Positions 9,610 to 18,907 of a DNA stretch of 64,000 bases are shown here, piece by piece. The notes beneath the pieces were generated by a model. That model was not told where the DNA came from. It did no database searches and saw nothing but the letters and a program-made list of their open reading frames with translations. The stretch is taken from the NCBI RefSeq assembly GCF_000814765.1, contig NZ_JWIC01000010.1:917706-981705 (forward strand). The letters run 5' to 3'. The position numbers were made by a program, and so were the translations under genes. Every line of letters begins with the position of its first letter. The stretch's first letter is position 1. This DNA is from Pseudoalteromonas luteoviolacea (GTDB lineage Bacteria > Pseudomonadota > Gammaproteobacteria > Enterobacterales > Alteromonadaceae).

Positions 9610-9639
9610 AAAACCGCACAACTTAGGTTGGGCGGTTTT
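9610..9639 (-). terminator. Intra-cluster terminator after aceF
   Basis: The stem AAAACCGC / GCGGTTTT is extended by CAAC / GTTG and begins 9 bp past the aceF stop. The minus-strand side continues TTTTGTTGTATTT. This would reduce read-through from aceEF into lpd. Confidence 0.75.
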
Positions 9640-9647
9640 GATTCATC

Positions 9648-11558
9648 TTACATCACTAGCTGACGAATATCGCTCAGGTAGTTTGCAAGTGTCACAGTAA
9701 AGCGTGCTGCAAGCGCCCCGTCAATTACACGGTGGTCGTATGAACAGCTTAGCGGCACCATTAAGCGCGGCTCAAACTCTTTACCATTCCATTTCGGCTT
9801 CATCTCAGACTTAGATACACCTAAGATAGCCACTTCTGGCGCATTCACGATTGGCGTGAATGACGTCCCACCGATACCACCAAGGCTTGAGATTGTGAAA
9901 CAACCGCCTTGCATGTCAGCAGCAGTCAGCTTACCGTCACGTGCTTTCTTAGACACTTCCATCAGTTCACGAGAAAGTTCGATGATGCCTTTTTTGTTCA
10001 CGTCTTTGAATACCGGAACAACCAAGCCATTTGGCGTATCAACCGCGACACCGATGTTCACGTATTTCTTCAGAATTAGACTCTCACCGTCTTCTGATAG
10101 TGAAGAGTTAAACGTTGGGAACTCTTCAAGTGCTTTTGCAGCTGCTTTCATTACGAAGACCAATGGTGTGATTTTCACACCCATTTTCTTCTTCTCAGCC
10201 AGCACATTTTGCTCTTTACGGAACGCTTCTAGTGTCGTGATATCTGCTTCGTCAAACTGTGTAACATGCGGGATTTGTACCCAGTTACGGTGTAGGTTTG
10301 CACCAGAGATCTTTTGAATACGAGATAGCTTCTTCTCTTCAACTTCACCAAACTTGCTGAAGTCTACTTTTGGCCAAGGAATTAGACCCAGCTCGCCACC
10401 ACCGGTGTTGCCACCTTTAGATAGCTGACCTGATTCAACTTGCTTCACTAGCTCTTTCACATAGTTCTGAACGTCTTCTTTAACAACACGGTTCTTACGA
10501 CCGGTTGCTTTAACGCGCGCAAGGTTTACACCAAACTCACGTGCTAGACGGCGCACAACTGGTGATGCGTGTGCGTACTGATCGTTCGCAACAAATTCAT
10601 CTTTTTGTGCAGATGCAGGGGCCGCTGCTGGAGCAGGTTTTGCCGCAGGAGCCGCTGCTGGCGCTGCGGTTGGTGCTGGCGCAGCCACAGGTGCTGCTGC
10701 CGCTGGTGCACTGCCTGCTGTTTCAAATACGAATATCAAAGAGCCTGTCGATACTTTATCGCCAGCATTTACTTTGATCTCTTTCACAGTACCTGCAAAT
10801 GGTGCTGGTACTTCCATAGAAGCCTTATCGCCTTCTACTGTGATAAGCGACTGCTCTTCTTCGATTGAATCACCGACAGATACCATGATTTCAGTCACTT
10901 CAACTTCGTCACCGCCAATATCTGGTACGTGTACTTCTTTCGCTTCTGCTACCGCTGCTGCTGGTGCCGCCGCTGGCGCAGGTGCTGCTTCAACAGGTGC
11001 CGCTGCTGGCGCACTGCCTGCAACTTCAAATACGAATACCAAAGAACCTGTTGACACTTTACCGCCAACTTCCACTTTGATTTCTTTCACAGTACCTGCA
11101 AATGGCGCAGGTACTTCCATAGAAGCCTTATCGCCTTCTACGTTTAAGATTGACTGGTCAGCTTCAACGGCCTCGCCCACAGCAACCATGATCTCAGTGA
11201 CTTCAACTTCGTCACCACCGATATCTGGTACGTGTACTTCTTTAAACTCTGCCGCAGCGAGTGCCGCAGGTGCTGGCGCTGCAGCAGGAGCCGCTGGCGC
11301 TTCTGCCGCAGCAGGTGCTTCTGCACCGGCTGCGTCAAAAATCATAATCAAAGACCCTGTTGAAACTTTATCACCTTCAACAACTTTGATTTCTTTAACC
11401 GTACCCGCAGCGGCTGCTGGCACTTCCATTGAAGCCTTATCGCCTTCAACTGTGATCAATGACTGATCCACTTCAACCGTGTCACCTACGCTAACTAGGA
11501 GCTCGGTTACTTCAACCTCATCGGCACCAATATCTGGAACATGAATTTCAATTGACAT
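9648..11558 (-). CDS. aceF: Pyruvate dehydrogenase E2, dihydrolipoyl acetyltransferase
   Basis: E2 carries acetyl groups on swinging lipoyl arms and transfers them to CoA, forming the core of the complex. The 636 residues contain three N-terminal lipoyl domains (about 1-77, 105-182, 207-284), each with the lipoylation site EGDKASMEVP. Ala/Pro-rich linkers join them. A peripheral-subunit-binding domain follows (about 330-370, ASPVVRRLAREFGV), then the catalytic domain with DHRVIDG at the active-site His. Three lipoyl domains match the E. coli arrangement. It starts 11 bp after aceE with AGAGGCAAAAAC before the ATG. The repeated domains make near-identical DNA segments that could recombine. Confidence 0.97.
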   Translation of the reverse strand: MSIEIHVPDIGADEVEVTELLVSVGDTVEVDQSLITVEGDKASMEVPAAAAGTVKEIKVVEGDKVSTGSLIMIFDAAGAEAPAAAEAPAAPAAAPAPAALAAAEFKEVHVPDIGGDEVEVTEIMVAVGEAVEADQSILNVEGDKASMEVPAPFAGTVKEIKVEVGGKVSTGSLVFVFEVAGSAPAAAPVEAAPAPAAAPAAAVAEAKEVHVPDIGGDEVEVTEIMVSVGDSIEEEQSLITVEGDKASMEVPAPFAGTVKEIKVNAGDKVSTGSLIFVFETAGSAPAAAAPVAAPAPTAAPAAAPAAKPAPAAAPASAQKDEFVANDQYAHASPVVRRLAREFGVNLARVKATGRKNRVVKEDVQNYVKELVKQVESGQLSKGGNTGGGELGLIPWPKVDFSKFGEVEEKKLSRIQKISGANLHRNWVQIPHVTQFDEADITTLEAFRKEQNVLAEKKKMGVKITPLVFVMKAAAKALEEFPTFNSSLSEDGESLILKKYVNIGVAVDTPNGLVVPVFKDVNKKGIIELSRELMEVSKKARDGKLTAADMQGGCFTISSLGGIGGTSFTPIVNAPEVAILGVSKSEMKPKWNGKEFEPRLMVPLSCSYDHRVIDGALAARFTVTLANYLSDIRQLVM

Positions 11559-11569
11559 GTTTTTGCCTC

Positions 11570-14236
11570 TTATGCGTAAAGTGGGTTAGCTTTTGTTGTG
11601 TCGATATCAAATTTCTTGATAGCGTCAGCAACAACTGATTTTTCAACTTTGCCCTGTTGAGCAAGTTCGTTAAGTGCAGCAACAACCACATAACCTGCGT
11701 TCACTTCGAAGTGACGACGTAAGTTTTCACGGCTGTCTGAACGACCGTAACCGTCAGTACCTAGTACCTTGTAAGAGCTGCTTGGCATGAATGCACGTAC
11801 TTGATCTGCATAGTTCTTCATGTAGTCAGTCGCGGCAATCGCTGGAGACTCACCAAGTACAGTTGCAATGTAAGGGACTTTTGCATCCGCTTCTGGGTTA
11901 AGCATATTGAAACGTTCAGCGTCTTGACCGTCACGTGCTAGCTCGTTGAATGACGTTACAGAGAATACATCTGAACCAATGCCGTATTCTTCGCTTAGGA
12001 TTGCACCCGCTTTACGTACTTCGTTCAAGATTGTGCCTGAACCCATAAGTTGTACGTGTGCTTTCTCACCTGCGTTTGACTCAAGCTTATAGATACCTTT
12101 ACGGATACCTTCTTCAGCGCCTTCAGGCATTGCTGGCTGGTGATAGTTTTCGTTCATCAGCGTTAGGTAGTAGAACACGTTTTCTTGCTCTGGACCGTAC
12201 ATACGACGGATACCATCTTGCAAGATAACCGCCACTTCAAATACGAACGTTGGGTCGTAAGAAATACAGTTAGGAATCGTGCCTGCTTGAATGTGCGAGT
12301 GACCATCTTCGTGCTGTAGACCTTCACCGTTTAGCGTTGTACGACCTGCTGTAGCACCTAATAGGAAACCACGTGCTTGTTGGTCGCCCGCCATCCACGC
12401 CATGTCGCCAACACGTTGGAAACCGAACATAGAGTAGTAGATGTAGAATGGGATCATCGGTAGGTCATTTGTGCTGTATGACGTTGCAGCAGCAACCCAT
12501 GAAGACATTGCACCTAGCTCGTTGATACCTTCTTGAAGTACCTGACCTGATGTTGCTTCTTTGTAGTAAGAAACGATGTCGCGGTCTTGAGGTGTGTAGT
12601 TCTGACCGTGTGGGTTATAGATACCGATTTGACGGAATAGACCTTCCATACCGAAAGTACGCGCTTCATCCGCAATGATTGGTACGATGTTTTTGCCAAC
12701 ACCCTTGTCTTTTAACAAGATGTTGAGTGCACGTACGTAACCCATTGTGGTTGAGATATCACGCTTTTGCTCTTCAAGTAGCGGCTTGAACTGCTCCAAT
12801 TTTGGTAGCTCAAGTGCTTGTGTGAAGTTAGGTAGACGCTGTGGCGTGTAACCGTGTAGCGCTTTACGGCGTGCGTGTAAGTATTCGTACTCTGCAGAGC
12901 CTTCTTTAAGCGTTAGGTAAGGTAAGTTTACAATTTCTTCGTCAGAAACCAGATCTTCTAGACCTAGACGTGAACGCAAGTGCTCAACGCTAGACATGTC
13001 CATTTTCTTAACTTGGTGTGCAATGTTTTTACCTTCCGCAGCTTCACCCATGCCGTAACCTTTTACAGTCTTAGCTAGGATAACTGTTGGACGACCTTTT
13101 TCATCTTGCGCCGCTTTATAAGCTGCGTATAGTTTAGATGTATCATGGCCACCACGCTTAAGTGCGAAGATTTCATCATCCGTCATATCAGCAACAAGTG
13201 CTGCTGTCTCTGGGTAACGACCAAAGAAGTGCTCACGTACATACGCGCCATCTTTCGCTTTGTATGTCTGGTAATCACCGTCGATTGTTTCGTTCATGAG
13301 CTGAAGAAGCTTACCAGTTGTGTCTTTCGCTAGTAGCGTATCCCAACCTGAACCCCAAACCACTTTGATCACGTTCCAACCAGCACCTTTAAATAGGCCT
13401 TCAAGTTCTTGAATGATCTTACCGTTACCCATTACTGGGCCGTCAAGACGCTGTAGGTTACAGTTGATCAGATAGCATAGGTTATCTAGCTTCTCACGCG
13501 CTGCAAATGAGATTGCACCACGTGATTCTGGCTCATCCATCTCACCATCACCTAGGAACGCGTATACGCGCTGTTCGTTAGTCTCTTTCAGACCACGACC
13601 TTCTAGGTACTTAAGGAAACGTGCTTGATAAATTGATGCGATTGGACCAAGACCCATAGATACTGTTGGGAATTGCCAGAACTCAGGCATCAATTTAGGG
13701 TGAGGGTATGAAGAGATACCTTTACCGTCTACTTCTTGGCGGAAGTTATCTAACTGCTCTTCAGTTAAACGACCTTCAAGGAATGCACGTGCGTAGATAC
13801 CCGGTGAAATATGACCTTGGTAATAAACTAAATCACCACCGTCCTTCTCGTTTGGCGCACGGAAGAAGTGGTTGAAACACATTTCATAAAATGCTGCTGA
13901 AGACTGGTAAGACGCCATGTGGCCGCCTAACTCTAGGTCTTTTTTAGACGCACGAAGTACGATCATGATCGCATTCCAACGTACGATAGAGCGGATACGG
14001 CGTTCAATCGTGGTATCACCAGGGTATGCTGGTTCTTGGCCTGCCGGAATGGTATTTACATAGTTTGTAGTAATACCTGTAGGCATGTCCACGCCATCTA
14101 GGCGGGCTTGCTCTAGCACTTGCTCAAGTAAGAATTGCGCACGTTCTACGCCTTCTTCTTTAACAACTGACTCAAGCGCTTGTAACCACTCTTGGGTTTC
14201 TAACGCGTCAACGTCAAACTTATTGACTTCAGACAT
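11570..14236 (-). CDS. aceE: Pyruvate dehydrogenase E1 (homodimeric type)
   Basis: E1 decarboxylates pyruvate with thiamine diphosphate and transfers the acetyl group to E2 lipoyl domains, feeding acetyl-CoA into the TCA cycle. At 888 residues it matches the homodimeric gammaproteobacterial type. The thiamine-diphosphate motif is visible as FLGDGEMDEPES, followed by the downstream CYLINCNLQRLDGPV. It is the first structural gene of the cluster, 102 bp downstream of pdhR, with a 15-bp palindrome in between. AAGGAA lies about 12 bp before the ATG. Confidence 0.97.
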   Translation of the reverse strand: MSEVNKFDVDALETQEWLQALESVVKEEGVERAQFLLEQVLEQARLDGVDMPTGITTNYVNTIPAGQEPAYPGDTTIERRIRSIVRWNAIMIVLRASKKDLELGGHMASYQSSAAFYEMCFNHFFRAPNEKDGGDLVYYQGHISPGIYARAFLEGRLTEEQLDNFRQEVDGKGISSYPHPKLMPEFWQFPTVSMGLGPIASIYQARFLKYLEGRGLKETNEQRVYAFLGDGEMDEPESRGAISFAAREKLDNLCYLINCNLQRLDGPVMGNGKIIQELEGLFKGAGWNVIKVVWGSGWDTLLAKDTTGKLLQLMNETIDGDYQTYKAKDGAYVREHFFGRYPETAALVADMTDDEIFALKRGGHDTSKLYAAYKAAQDEKGRPTVILAKTVKGYGMGEAAEGKNIAHQVKKMDMSSVEHLRSRLGLEDLVSDEEIVNLPYLTLKEGSAEYEYLHARRKALHGYTPQRLPNFTQALELPKLEQFKPLLEEQKRDISTTMGYVRALNILLKDKGVGKNIVPIIADEARTFGMEGLFRQIGIYNPHGQNYTPQDRDIVSYYKEATSGQVLQEGINELGAMSSWVAAATSYSTNDLPMIPFYIYYSMFGFQRVGDMAWMAGDQQARGFLLGATAGRTTLNGEGLQHEDGHSHIQAGTIPNCISYDPTFVFEVAVILQDGIRRMYGPEQENVFYYLTLMNENYHQPAMPEGAEEGIRKGIYKLESNAGEKAHVQLMGSGTILNEVRKAGAILSEEYGIGSDVFSVTSFNELARDGQDAERFNMLNPEADAKVPYIATVLGESPAIAATDYMKNYADQVRAFMPSSSYKVLGTDGYGRSDSRENLRRHFEVNAGYVVVAALNELAQQGKVEKSVVADAIKKFDIDTTKANPLYA

Positions 14237-14275
14237 ATGGAGTGTTCCTTATGTTTTAAATGCAAATTTATTCAA

Positions 14276-14290
14276 TGCGTCAATGACGCA
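14276..14290. promoter_or_regulatory. 15-bp palindrome between pdhR and aceE
   Basis: TGCGTCA-A-TGACGCA is a perfect 7-bp inverted repeat with a one-base centre, 40 bp before the aceE start. It may be an operator; it does not match the PdhR consensus. Confidence 0.35.
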
Positions 14291-14338
14291 ATCAAGCATA
14301 ATTGCTCGATTTTGCTTAAAAGACCGAATTTACCTAAC

Positions 14339-15088
14339 TTATTGCTGCTTAGTGCGACGCAAACTCCGCTCAATGCGAGAGCGTTCTCTACCCGCTTCAA
14401 GTAATGCTTCTTCGATGAAGGCTAGGTGTGCGTTACTCGCAAGCCTTGCCTTTTCCGGATCCCCTTGGATCACGGCATCCATCAATACCGCTCGGTGCTG
14501 TGCAAGCTGTTCGCTCACATCTGACTTTTGCACCAACACGGTTAAGTTCTGCAATACATTTTGCTCAAGTAACGTTTGCATTCCTCTCACAAGATGCAGT
14601 AACACCACATTATGTGACGCTTCTGCTACAGTGAAATGAAACGCATTGATTGCTTTGGCTTTTAGGGCTAAATCATCCCCCACCTCGGCGATATTGTCGT
14701 AGCTTTGCTTAACTTTATCCATGTCATTGTCTGTGCCTCGAAGCGCAGCATAATATGCTGCGATACCTTCTAGGGCATGACGGAATTCAAGTAAGTCAAA
14801 CTGAGACTCAGGGTGTTTACTGATCAAGTCAAAAAGTGGATCAGTTAATCCTTCTTCTAGCTGATTTTTAACGTATGTACCGCCACCTTGGCGACGCGTC
14901 ACTAACCCTTTGGCTTCGAGTTTTTGAATCGCCTCTCTTAACGACGGGCGGGATACTTCAAACTGCTTAGCAAGCTCTCGTTCAGGAGGAAGCTTTTCAC
15001 CAGGAAGCAATGATCCTTCTAAAATCATGTTTTCCAATTGCTCTAAAATCACATCCGAGAGTTTCGCAGCTTTAATCTTCAAAGACAT
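14339..15088 (-). CDS. pdhR: GntR/FadR-family repressor of pyruvate dehydrogenase
   Basis: PdhR represses the pyruvate dehydrogenase operon until pyruvate binds. I chose the ATG at 15088 (MSLKIKAAKLSDVILEQ...), giving 249 residues, because E. coli PdhR starts at the equivalent place; a GTG at 15118 would add ten residues. The N-terminal winged helix (LPPERELAKQFEVSRPSLREAIQKLEAKGLV) is very like PdhR, and the C-terminal FCD-type effector domain holds the expected helical bundle with FHFTVAEASHN. It is directly upstream of aceE on the same strand. A PdhR-like operator in its own promoter indicates autoregulation. Confidence 0.93.
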   Translation of the reverse strand: MSLKIKAAKLSDVILEQLENMILEGSLLPGEKLPPERELAKQFEVSRPSLREAIQKLEAKGLVTRRQGGGTYVKNQLEEGLTDPLFDLISKHPESQFDLLEFRHALEGIAAYYAALRGTDNDMDKVKQSYDNIAEVGDDLALKAKAINAFHFTVAEASHNVVLLHLVRGMQTLLEQNVLQNLTVLVQKSDVSEQLAQHRAVLMDAVIQGDPEKARLASNAHLAFIEEALLEAGRERSRIERSLRRTKQQ

Positions 15089-15210
15089 TGATAACACGCC
15101 AGTTTGGGTTATATCCACCAGCTAAGCCAGAAGTCCCTACGTTACATCGTAAGTCTTTAAAACTTAGCAATATTTACTTAATCATTTAGTATATTGTGAC
15201 CAGTCAGGTA

Positions 15211-15228
15211 AATTGGTCATACCAAATT
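15211..15228. promoter_or_regulatory. PdhR operator
   Basis: AATTGGT-CAT-ACCAAATT fits the PdhR consensus AATTGGTnnnACCAATT with one base inserted or changed at the right end. It lies about 125 bp upstream of the pdhR start, as expected for autoregulation of the pdhR-aceEF transcript. Confidence 0.8.
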
Positions 15229-15360
15229 TGGACAATAAGTTATCAAAATCAAGCTCGGCTGTCAAAATTACACCTTTTCATCGCTTTTAATATCCTTTTT
15301 TTGACATCCATTCAGATTAAACTTTATACAATTAAAAATGATTGCAAAGAAAAATAAAAA

Positions 15361-15371
15361 TGGTCAGACCA
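15361..15371. promoter_or_regulatory. Possible second GntR/FadR-type site
   Basis: TGGTC-A-GACCA is a perfect 11-bp palindrome containing the TnGTnnnACnA core shared by FadR-subfamily operators. It lies 130 bp upstream of the clear PdhR site. Weaker than the first site. Confidence 0.35.
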
Positions 15372-15609
15372 GAACAGAAAGATAACAGCGCAATTAAAAT
15401 AAAATGACAATGAGGAAAAAGGGGAGATAACAAAATAGGCAGAGGGTTAAGCTATGCATAACAAGGGGAGGAAGCTGTCCTAATCAACGTCAAGGTGAAC
15501 AACTTCTCGTCAGATTTACACTCTTTACATAAATAAGTCCCTCTTCTTCGCTTGTTATATTTTTAGCTATCGCCTTAGAACCTTTTTTAGATACAAACTT
15601 CCAGCCTGA

Positions 15610-16644
15610 TTATGCACGAAGAGAGTTAAGGGGCGGTACTGTCAGAAAATACAGGAGCTGTAATAAAGATCCCTCACATATGGCAGCATCTGCTTGCTCT
15701 ACTACTTTTGGTTTTCCATGAATGGCCACCCCTAAGTCAGCTGCCGCCATCATCACCAGATCATTGGCACCATCACCGATAGCAAGCGTTTGCCCCGAAC
15801 TGACCTTGTAGCGCTCACGTAGGGTATTTAATACTTCCGCTTTTCTCTCAGCATCTACAATGTCCCCAATCACTCGACCAGTGAGCTGTTGACCATCGAT
15901 TTCTAATGTATTGGCATATACATGATCCAATAACAACTTATCCTGTAATGCTTCGGCAAACCAAGTGAACCCACCTGATGCAATCGCCAAACGCCAATGG
16001 TGTGCCTTTAACAACTCACACAGCGGCTTAATCCCCATCATTAATGGTAAATCATCTTTAAGCGGTGAGATCAAACCCAATTCTATCCCTTGTAATTTGG
16101 CTACCCGTTTATGCAGACTCTCACTGAAAGCTAACTTGCCAGCCATCGCTTCAGCGGTGACTGAAGCCACTTCATCATACACATCAGCTAAGCGGGCAAT
16201 TTCATCAATACACTCAATTTCGATTGCTGTAGAGTCCATATCCATTACCAATAACCCAGGCATGTCTAGTTGAGGCAAGTTTGATAGTATGGCACCTTGG
16301 CAACCTAGCTTTTTTGCCGCCTGACGAATATCTGATTTAGGTAACTCGCCAGCAGGTAGCCCAGCTTTGATGGCTACGCCAATGGGTAAGTCAGGATGAG
16401 CTCGATAGACACAAACTGCATGCGTTTCGATATCAAGTGATGTCAACGCGTCTAAAAATATCTTAAGCGTCTCGCCTGTGACGTTGGCACCAAATAAAAC
16501 GATATGATGTGCGGCTTTCTCTGCGAACACCTCCCCTTTCTCAGCTTGGGCATTTTCAAATTCATACCACTTTGATAAGGTAAGTTGATTTTCAACAGGG
16601 CGGACATCAAGTTGGTCGACATCTATCATATTTTGCATTGGCAT
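15610..16644 (-). CDS. serB: Phosphoserine phosphatase
   Basis: SerB releases serine from phosphoserine, the last step of serine synthesis. The HAD phosphatase signature DMDSTAIEIECIDEIA is present with its nucleophile and acid Asp, and the later motifs are the SGGFTWF serine, the lysine of AERKAEVL and GDGANDLVMM. About 115 residues precede the HAD core and probably form an ACT-like or other N-terminal domain (HIVLFGANV...). I set the start at the ATG at 16644 (MPMQNMIDVD), with GAGGAG seven bases upstream. The frame stays open to 16869, but that extension overlaps the divergent smp gene and looks untranslated. 344 residues. Confidence 0.93.
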   Translation of the reverse strand: MPMQNMIDVDQLDVRPVENQLTLSKWYEFENAQAEKGEVFAEKAAHHIVLFGANVTGETLKIFLDALTSLDIETHAVCVYRAHPDLPIGVAIKAGLPAGELPKSDIRQAAKKLGCQGAILSNLPQLDMPGLLVMDMDSTAIEIECIDEIARLADVYDEVASVTAEAMAGKLAFSESLHKRVAKLQGIELGLISPLKDDLPLMMGIKPLCELLKAHHWRLAIASGGFTWFAEALQDKLLLDHVYANTLEIDGQQLTGRVIGDIVDAERKAEVLNTLRERYKVSSGQTLAIGDGANDLVMMAAADLGVAIHGKPKVVEQADAAICEGSLLQLLYFLTVPPLNSLRA

Positions 16645-16717
16645 TGAGCACTCCTCATATCGGTATACGCTCTTTTTAACATCTAATGAAAATAATGTCA
16701 GCCAACAAGCTGTAACT

Positions 16718-17350
16718 ATGAAAAATACACAAGCAAACACTTTTTTAAAGTCATCAAAAAGTAAACGATTGCTGAGGCTAATTATTGCTGCGGGCTGTTT
16801 ACTTGCATTATTGTGGATTGCGACCAATACCAGCTTCCGTTCCCACCAGTTACTGCACACCAACGCCAATCACACAGGTCAAAGTCTAATAAAACAGTTT
16901 GCACTCAATGTAGTAGAACCACTGACTCGTATGGATACGCCTAGACTCCGAATGTTAAGCAATCATTTAGCCAGTGATGAATACGTACTATCAGTCGCAA
17001 TCTACAATCAAAAAGGACAATTTATTATTGGTAATGATGGTATAACACAAGCACCCGAATTCAATGGGCTACCAGATGGCCTTGCAGGGATAAATCCAAG
17101 TAAAGATGCCATTGTGAGTAAAATTGAAGATAATGAACGCACTATCGGCTTTGTTAGTATCGAGTACTTGACAGACGCAGCGATGAGTGAAAGTCACAAG
17201 CACTTTCATCAGCTAGGACGCATTGTGTTGTTAATGCTCATTATCGTTGGCGTTTTTACTTGGCAAATTGGCCGAGCGCTGACACGTCGCGATGTTAAAA
17301 AACACATTATCCAAGACGAACAAAAGCAGGATATAAACGATCGGGAGTAA
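16718..17350 (+). CDS. smp: Smp/YtjB (AhpA) family membrane protein
   Basis: 210 residues with two transmembrane helices, about 20-38 and 167-184, around a periplasmic domain. The protein lies divergent from serB with a 73-bp gap, exactly as smp (ytjB) does in E. coli and relatives, which supports the assignment. The periplasmic part contains LASDEYVLSVAIYNQKGQFIIGND, resembling small sensory folds. The C-terminal tail is basic then acidic. Its molecular function is not established. No strong ribosome binding site precedes the ATG. Confidence 0.75.
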   Translation: MKNTQANTFLKSSKSKRLLRLIIAAGCLLALLWIATNTSFRSHQLLHTNANHTGQSLIKQFALNVVEPLTRMDTPRLRMLSNHLASDEYVLSVAIYNQKGQFIIGNDGITQAPEFNGLPDGLAGINPSKDAIVSKIEDNERTIGFVSIEYLTDAAMSESHKHFHQLGRIVLLMLIIVGVFTWQIGRALTRRDVKKHIIQDEQKQDINDRE

Positions 17351-17385
17351 GCCGATATCGGCTAGTATGCTCACGAACAACCCAA

Positions 17386-18153
17386 TCAAGTTAAATTAAA
17401 AACACCACATGTCGCCACATATAATGTTTGGGCAACTTCTTCTTCGGGCTCACTTCTCAGCTGGCAAACCTGAGTAAAAATATCTATCAAACGGGCAGGC
17501 ACATTGACTTGGCCTTGGAAGCCCAAAATCGGCATCGATGGAGCATCCGTTTCTAAAACAAAACTTGATAACGGTAAACGACTCACAACGTCTCGAGTCT
17601 TGTTAGCCCGCGGATAGGTAATTGTGCCACCTAGCCCCAACTTGAAGCCTAACTTGACGTAGTACTCTGCTTGTTGAAGTGAGCCTGAAAATGCATGGAT
17701 CACGCCACCGAATTGGGGAGGAACTTGCTTAAAAGCCTGAGCAATTAAATGGTGGCTTTGACGGTGATGAACAATGAGCGGCAAGCCTAATTGATTAGCC
17801 AGCTTAATATGTTCTTTAAATAATACTTGTTGCAGCGCTAAATCATCACAATGACTATCGATGCCACACTCACCAATGGCGACCAGCTTAGCTTTATGTT
17901 GCTCTGCCAGCGCAATCAGCTGTGGCATGTCTTCTACACTGCGTGCAGTCAAAAAGTACGGATGTAAGCCAAATGCAATATGACAACTTGGGTGTTGCTG
18001 TTGAAACGCCAGTAAGCTTTCACTTTGTACAAGTGATATACCTGGCACCACAAACCGCTCAATGCCAGACGCTGAAGCATCTGACATATATTCAGTTAAG
18101 TTACCGGCTAGCTCGTCAAAATCTAGGTGACAATGACTGTCTATAAAGCGCAT
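17386..18153 (-). CDS. TatD-family metal-dependent hydrolase
   Basis: 255 residues of the amidohydrolase-like TIM barrel. The metal ligands are visible: HCH in FIDSHCHLDFDEL at the N-terminus, GECGID, the VHHRQ histidine, IHAFSG and the late ETDAPSMPI. TatD-type proteins act as DNases or related hydrolases in the cytoplasm; the substrate cannot be read from sequence. Its ATG follows the pdxH stop with no gap, so the two genes are translationally linked. It could be a YjjV-type paralogue rather than TatD itself. Confidence 0.88.
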   Translation of the reverse strand: MRFIDSHCHLDFDELAGNLTEYMSDASASGIERFVVPGISLVQSESLLAFQQQHPSCHIAFGLHPYFLTARSVEDMPQLIALAEQHKAKLVAIGECGIDSHCDDLALQQVLFKEHIKLANQLGLPLIVHHRQSHHLIAQAFKQVPPQFGGVIHAFSGSLQQAEYYVKLGFKLGLGGTITYPRANKTRDVVSRLPLSSFVLETDAPSMPILGFQGQVNVPARLIDIFTQVCQLRSEPEEEVAQTLYVATCGVFNLT

Positions 18154-18795
18154 TTACGGATTTAAACGTTCAATCGACCAACTATCATCAGCTTGTTTGA
18201 CGTACATAAAACGATCATGTAAGCGATGCTCTCCCCCTTGCCAAAACTCGATCTTATGAGGTTCGACACAGTATCCGCCCCAAAAATCAGGTAGAGGAAT
18301 GTCTCCCTTGGCAAATTTACTTTTCATGCCTTCAAAAGTTTGCATTAATGCCTGTCTAGATGACACGGGACGAGATTGCTGAGATGCCCATGCCGCCAAT
18401 TGGCTTTCTTTTGGACGTGACAAAAAGTACTTAGCAACTGCCGCTGTACTCAAAGGCTTGGCTTCACCATAAACAATCACCTGACGCTCAATCGCATGCC
18501 ATGGAAAGTGCAATGAGATTTTGTTGTTTGCAGACAAGTCCTGTGCTTTTTTTGAACCTGTATTAGTAAAAAATACAAACCCATTTTGATCAAGGTTTTT
18601 AAGTAATACGATGCGCTGTGAAGGCTGACCCTCATTATCAACCGTGGCGACCACCATCGCGGTCGGATCTGCACTGAATTTTGCTTCAACCGCTTGCTTC
18701 AACCAAATCTCAAATTGCTCAATGGGGTTATCTTGCAATGTTTCTCGGCGCAGTCCACCTTGTACATATTCTCTGCGTATGTCATCTAATTTCAT
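18154..18795 (-). CDS. pdxH: Pyridoxamine 5'-phosphate oxidase
   Basis: PdxH oxidises pyridoxine or pyridoxamine 5'-phosphate to pyridoxal phosphate with FMN. The 213-residue chain has the family's N-terminal DDIRREYVQGGLRRETL, the FMN-site PSQRIVLLK, the FFTNTGSKKAQDL segment, and the C-terminal PDFWGGYCVEPHKIEFWQGGEHRLHDR signature ending in WSIERLNP. AAGGAATCGCCAAG precedes the ATG. It sits upstream of the TatD-type gene with no spacing. Confidence 0.96.
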   Translation of the reverse strand: MKLDDIRREYVQGGLRRETLQDNPIEQFEIWLKQAVEAKFSADPTAMVVATVDNEGQPSQRIVLLKNLDQNGFVFFTNTGSKKAQDLSANNKISLHFPWHAIERQVIVYGEAKPLSTAAVAKYFLSRPKESQLAAWASQQSRPVSSRQALMQTFEGMKSKFAKGDIPLPDFWGGYCVEPHKIEFWQGGEHRLHDRFMYVKQADDSWSIERLNP

Positions 18796-18860
18796 CTTGG
18801 CGATTCCTTAGCATTTTTAAACAACTTCACTCTGTCACCAAAAGGAGTGATATGTAAATA

Positions 18861-18887
18861 AAAAGCCGCCTTAAATGGCGGCTTTTT
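18861..18887 (-). terminator. argS terminator
   Basis: AAAAGCCGCC / GGCGGCTTTTT with a 6-nt loop, 20 bp past the argS stop. A and T runs on both sides allow bidirectional use. Confidence 0.9.
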
Positions 18888-18907
18888 AGCATTAAAAGTA
18901 TTCGAAC

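Larger units (their letters stand above)
15089..15609. other. pdhR upstream region
   Basis: About 520 bp without a gene, holding the pdhR promoter, the PdhR-like operator at 15211 and a second short palindrome at 15361. No RNA gene or reading frame was found in the remainder. Confidence 0.5.

Noticed and set aside
10541..11466. Plus-strand frames opposite aceF
   Set aside because: They are shadows of the Ala/Pro-rich lipoyl linkers.
16645..16869. N-terminal extension of SerB
   Set aside because: It overlaps the divergent smp gene, and a strong Shine-Dalgarno sits before the internal ATG at 16644.
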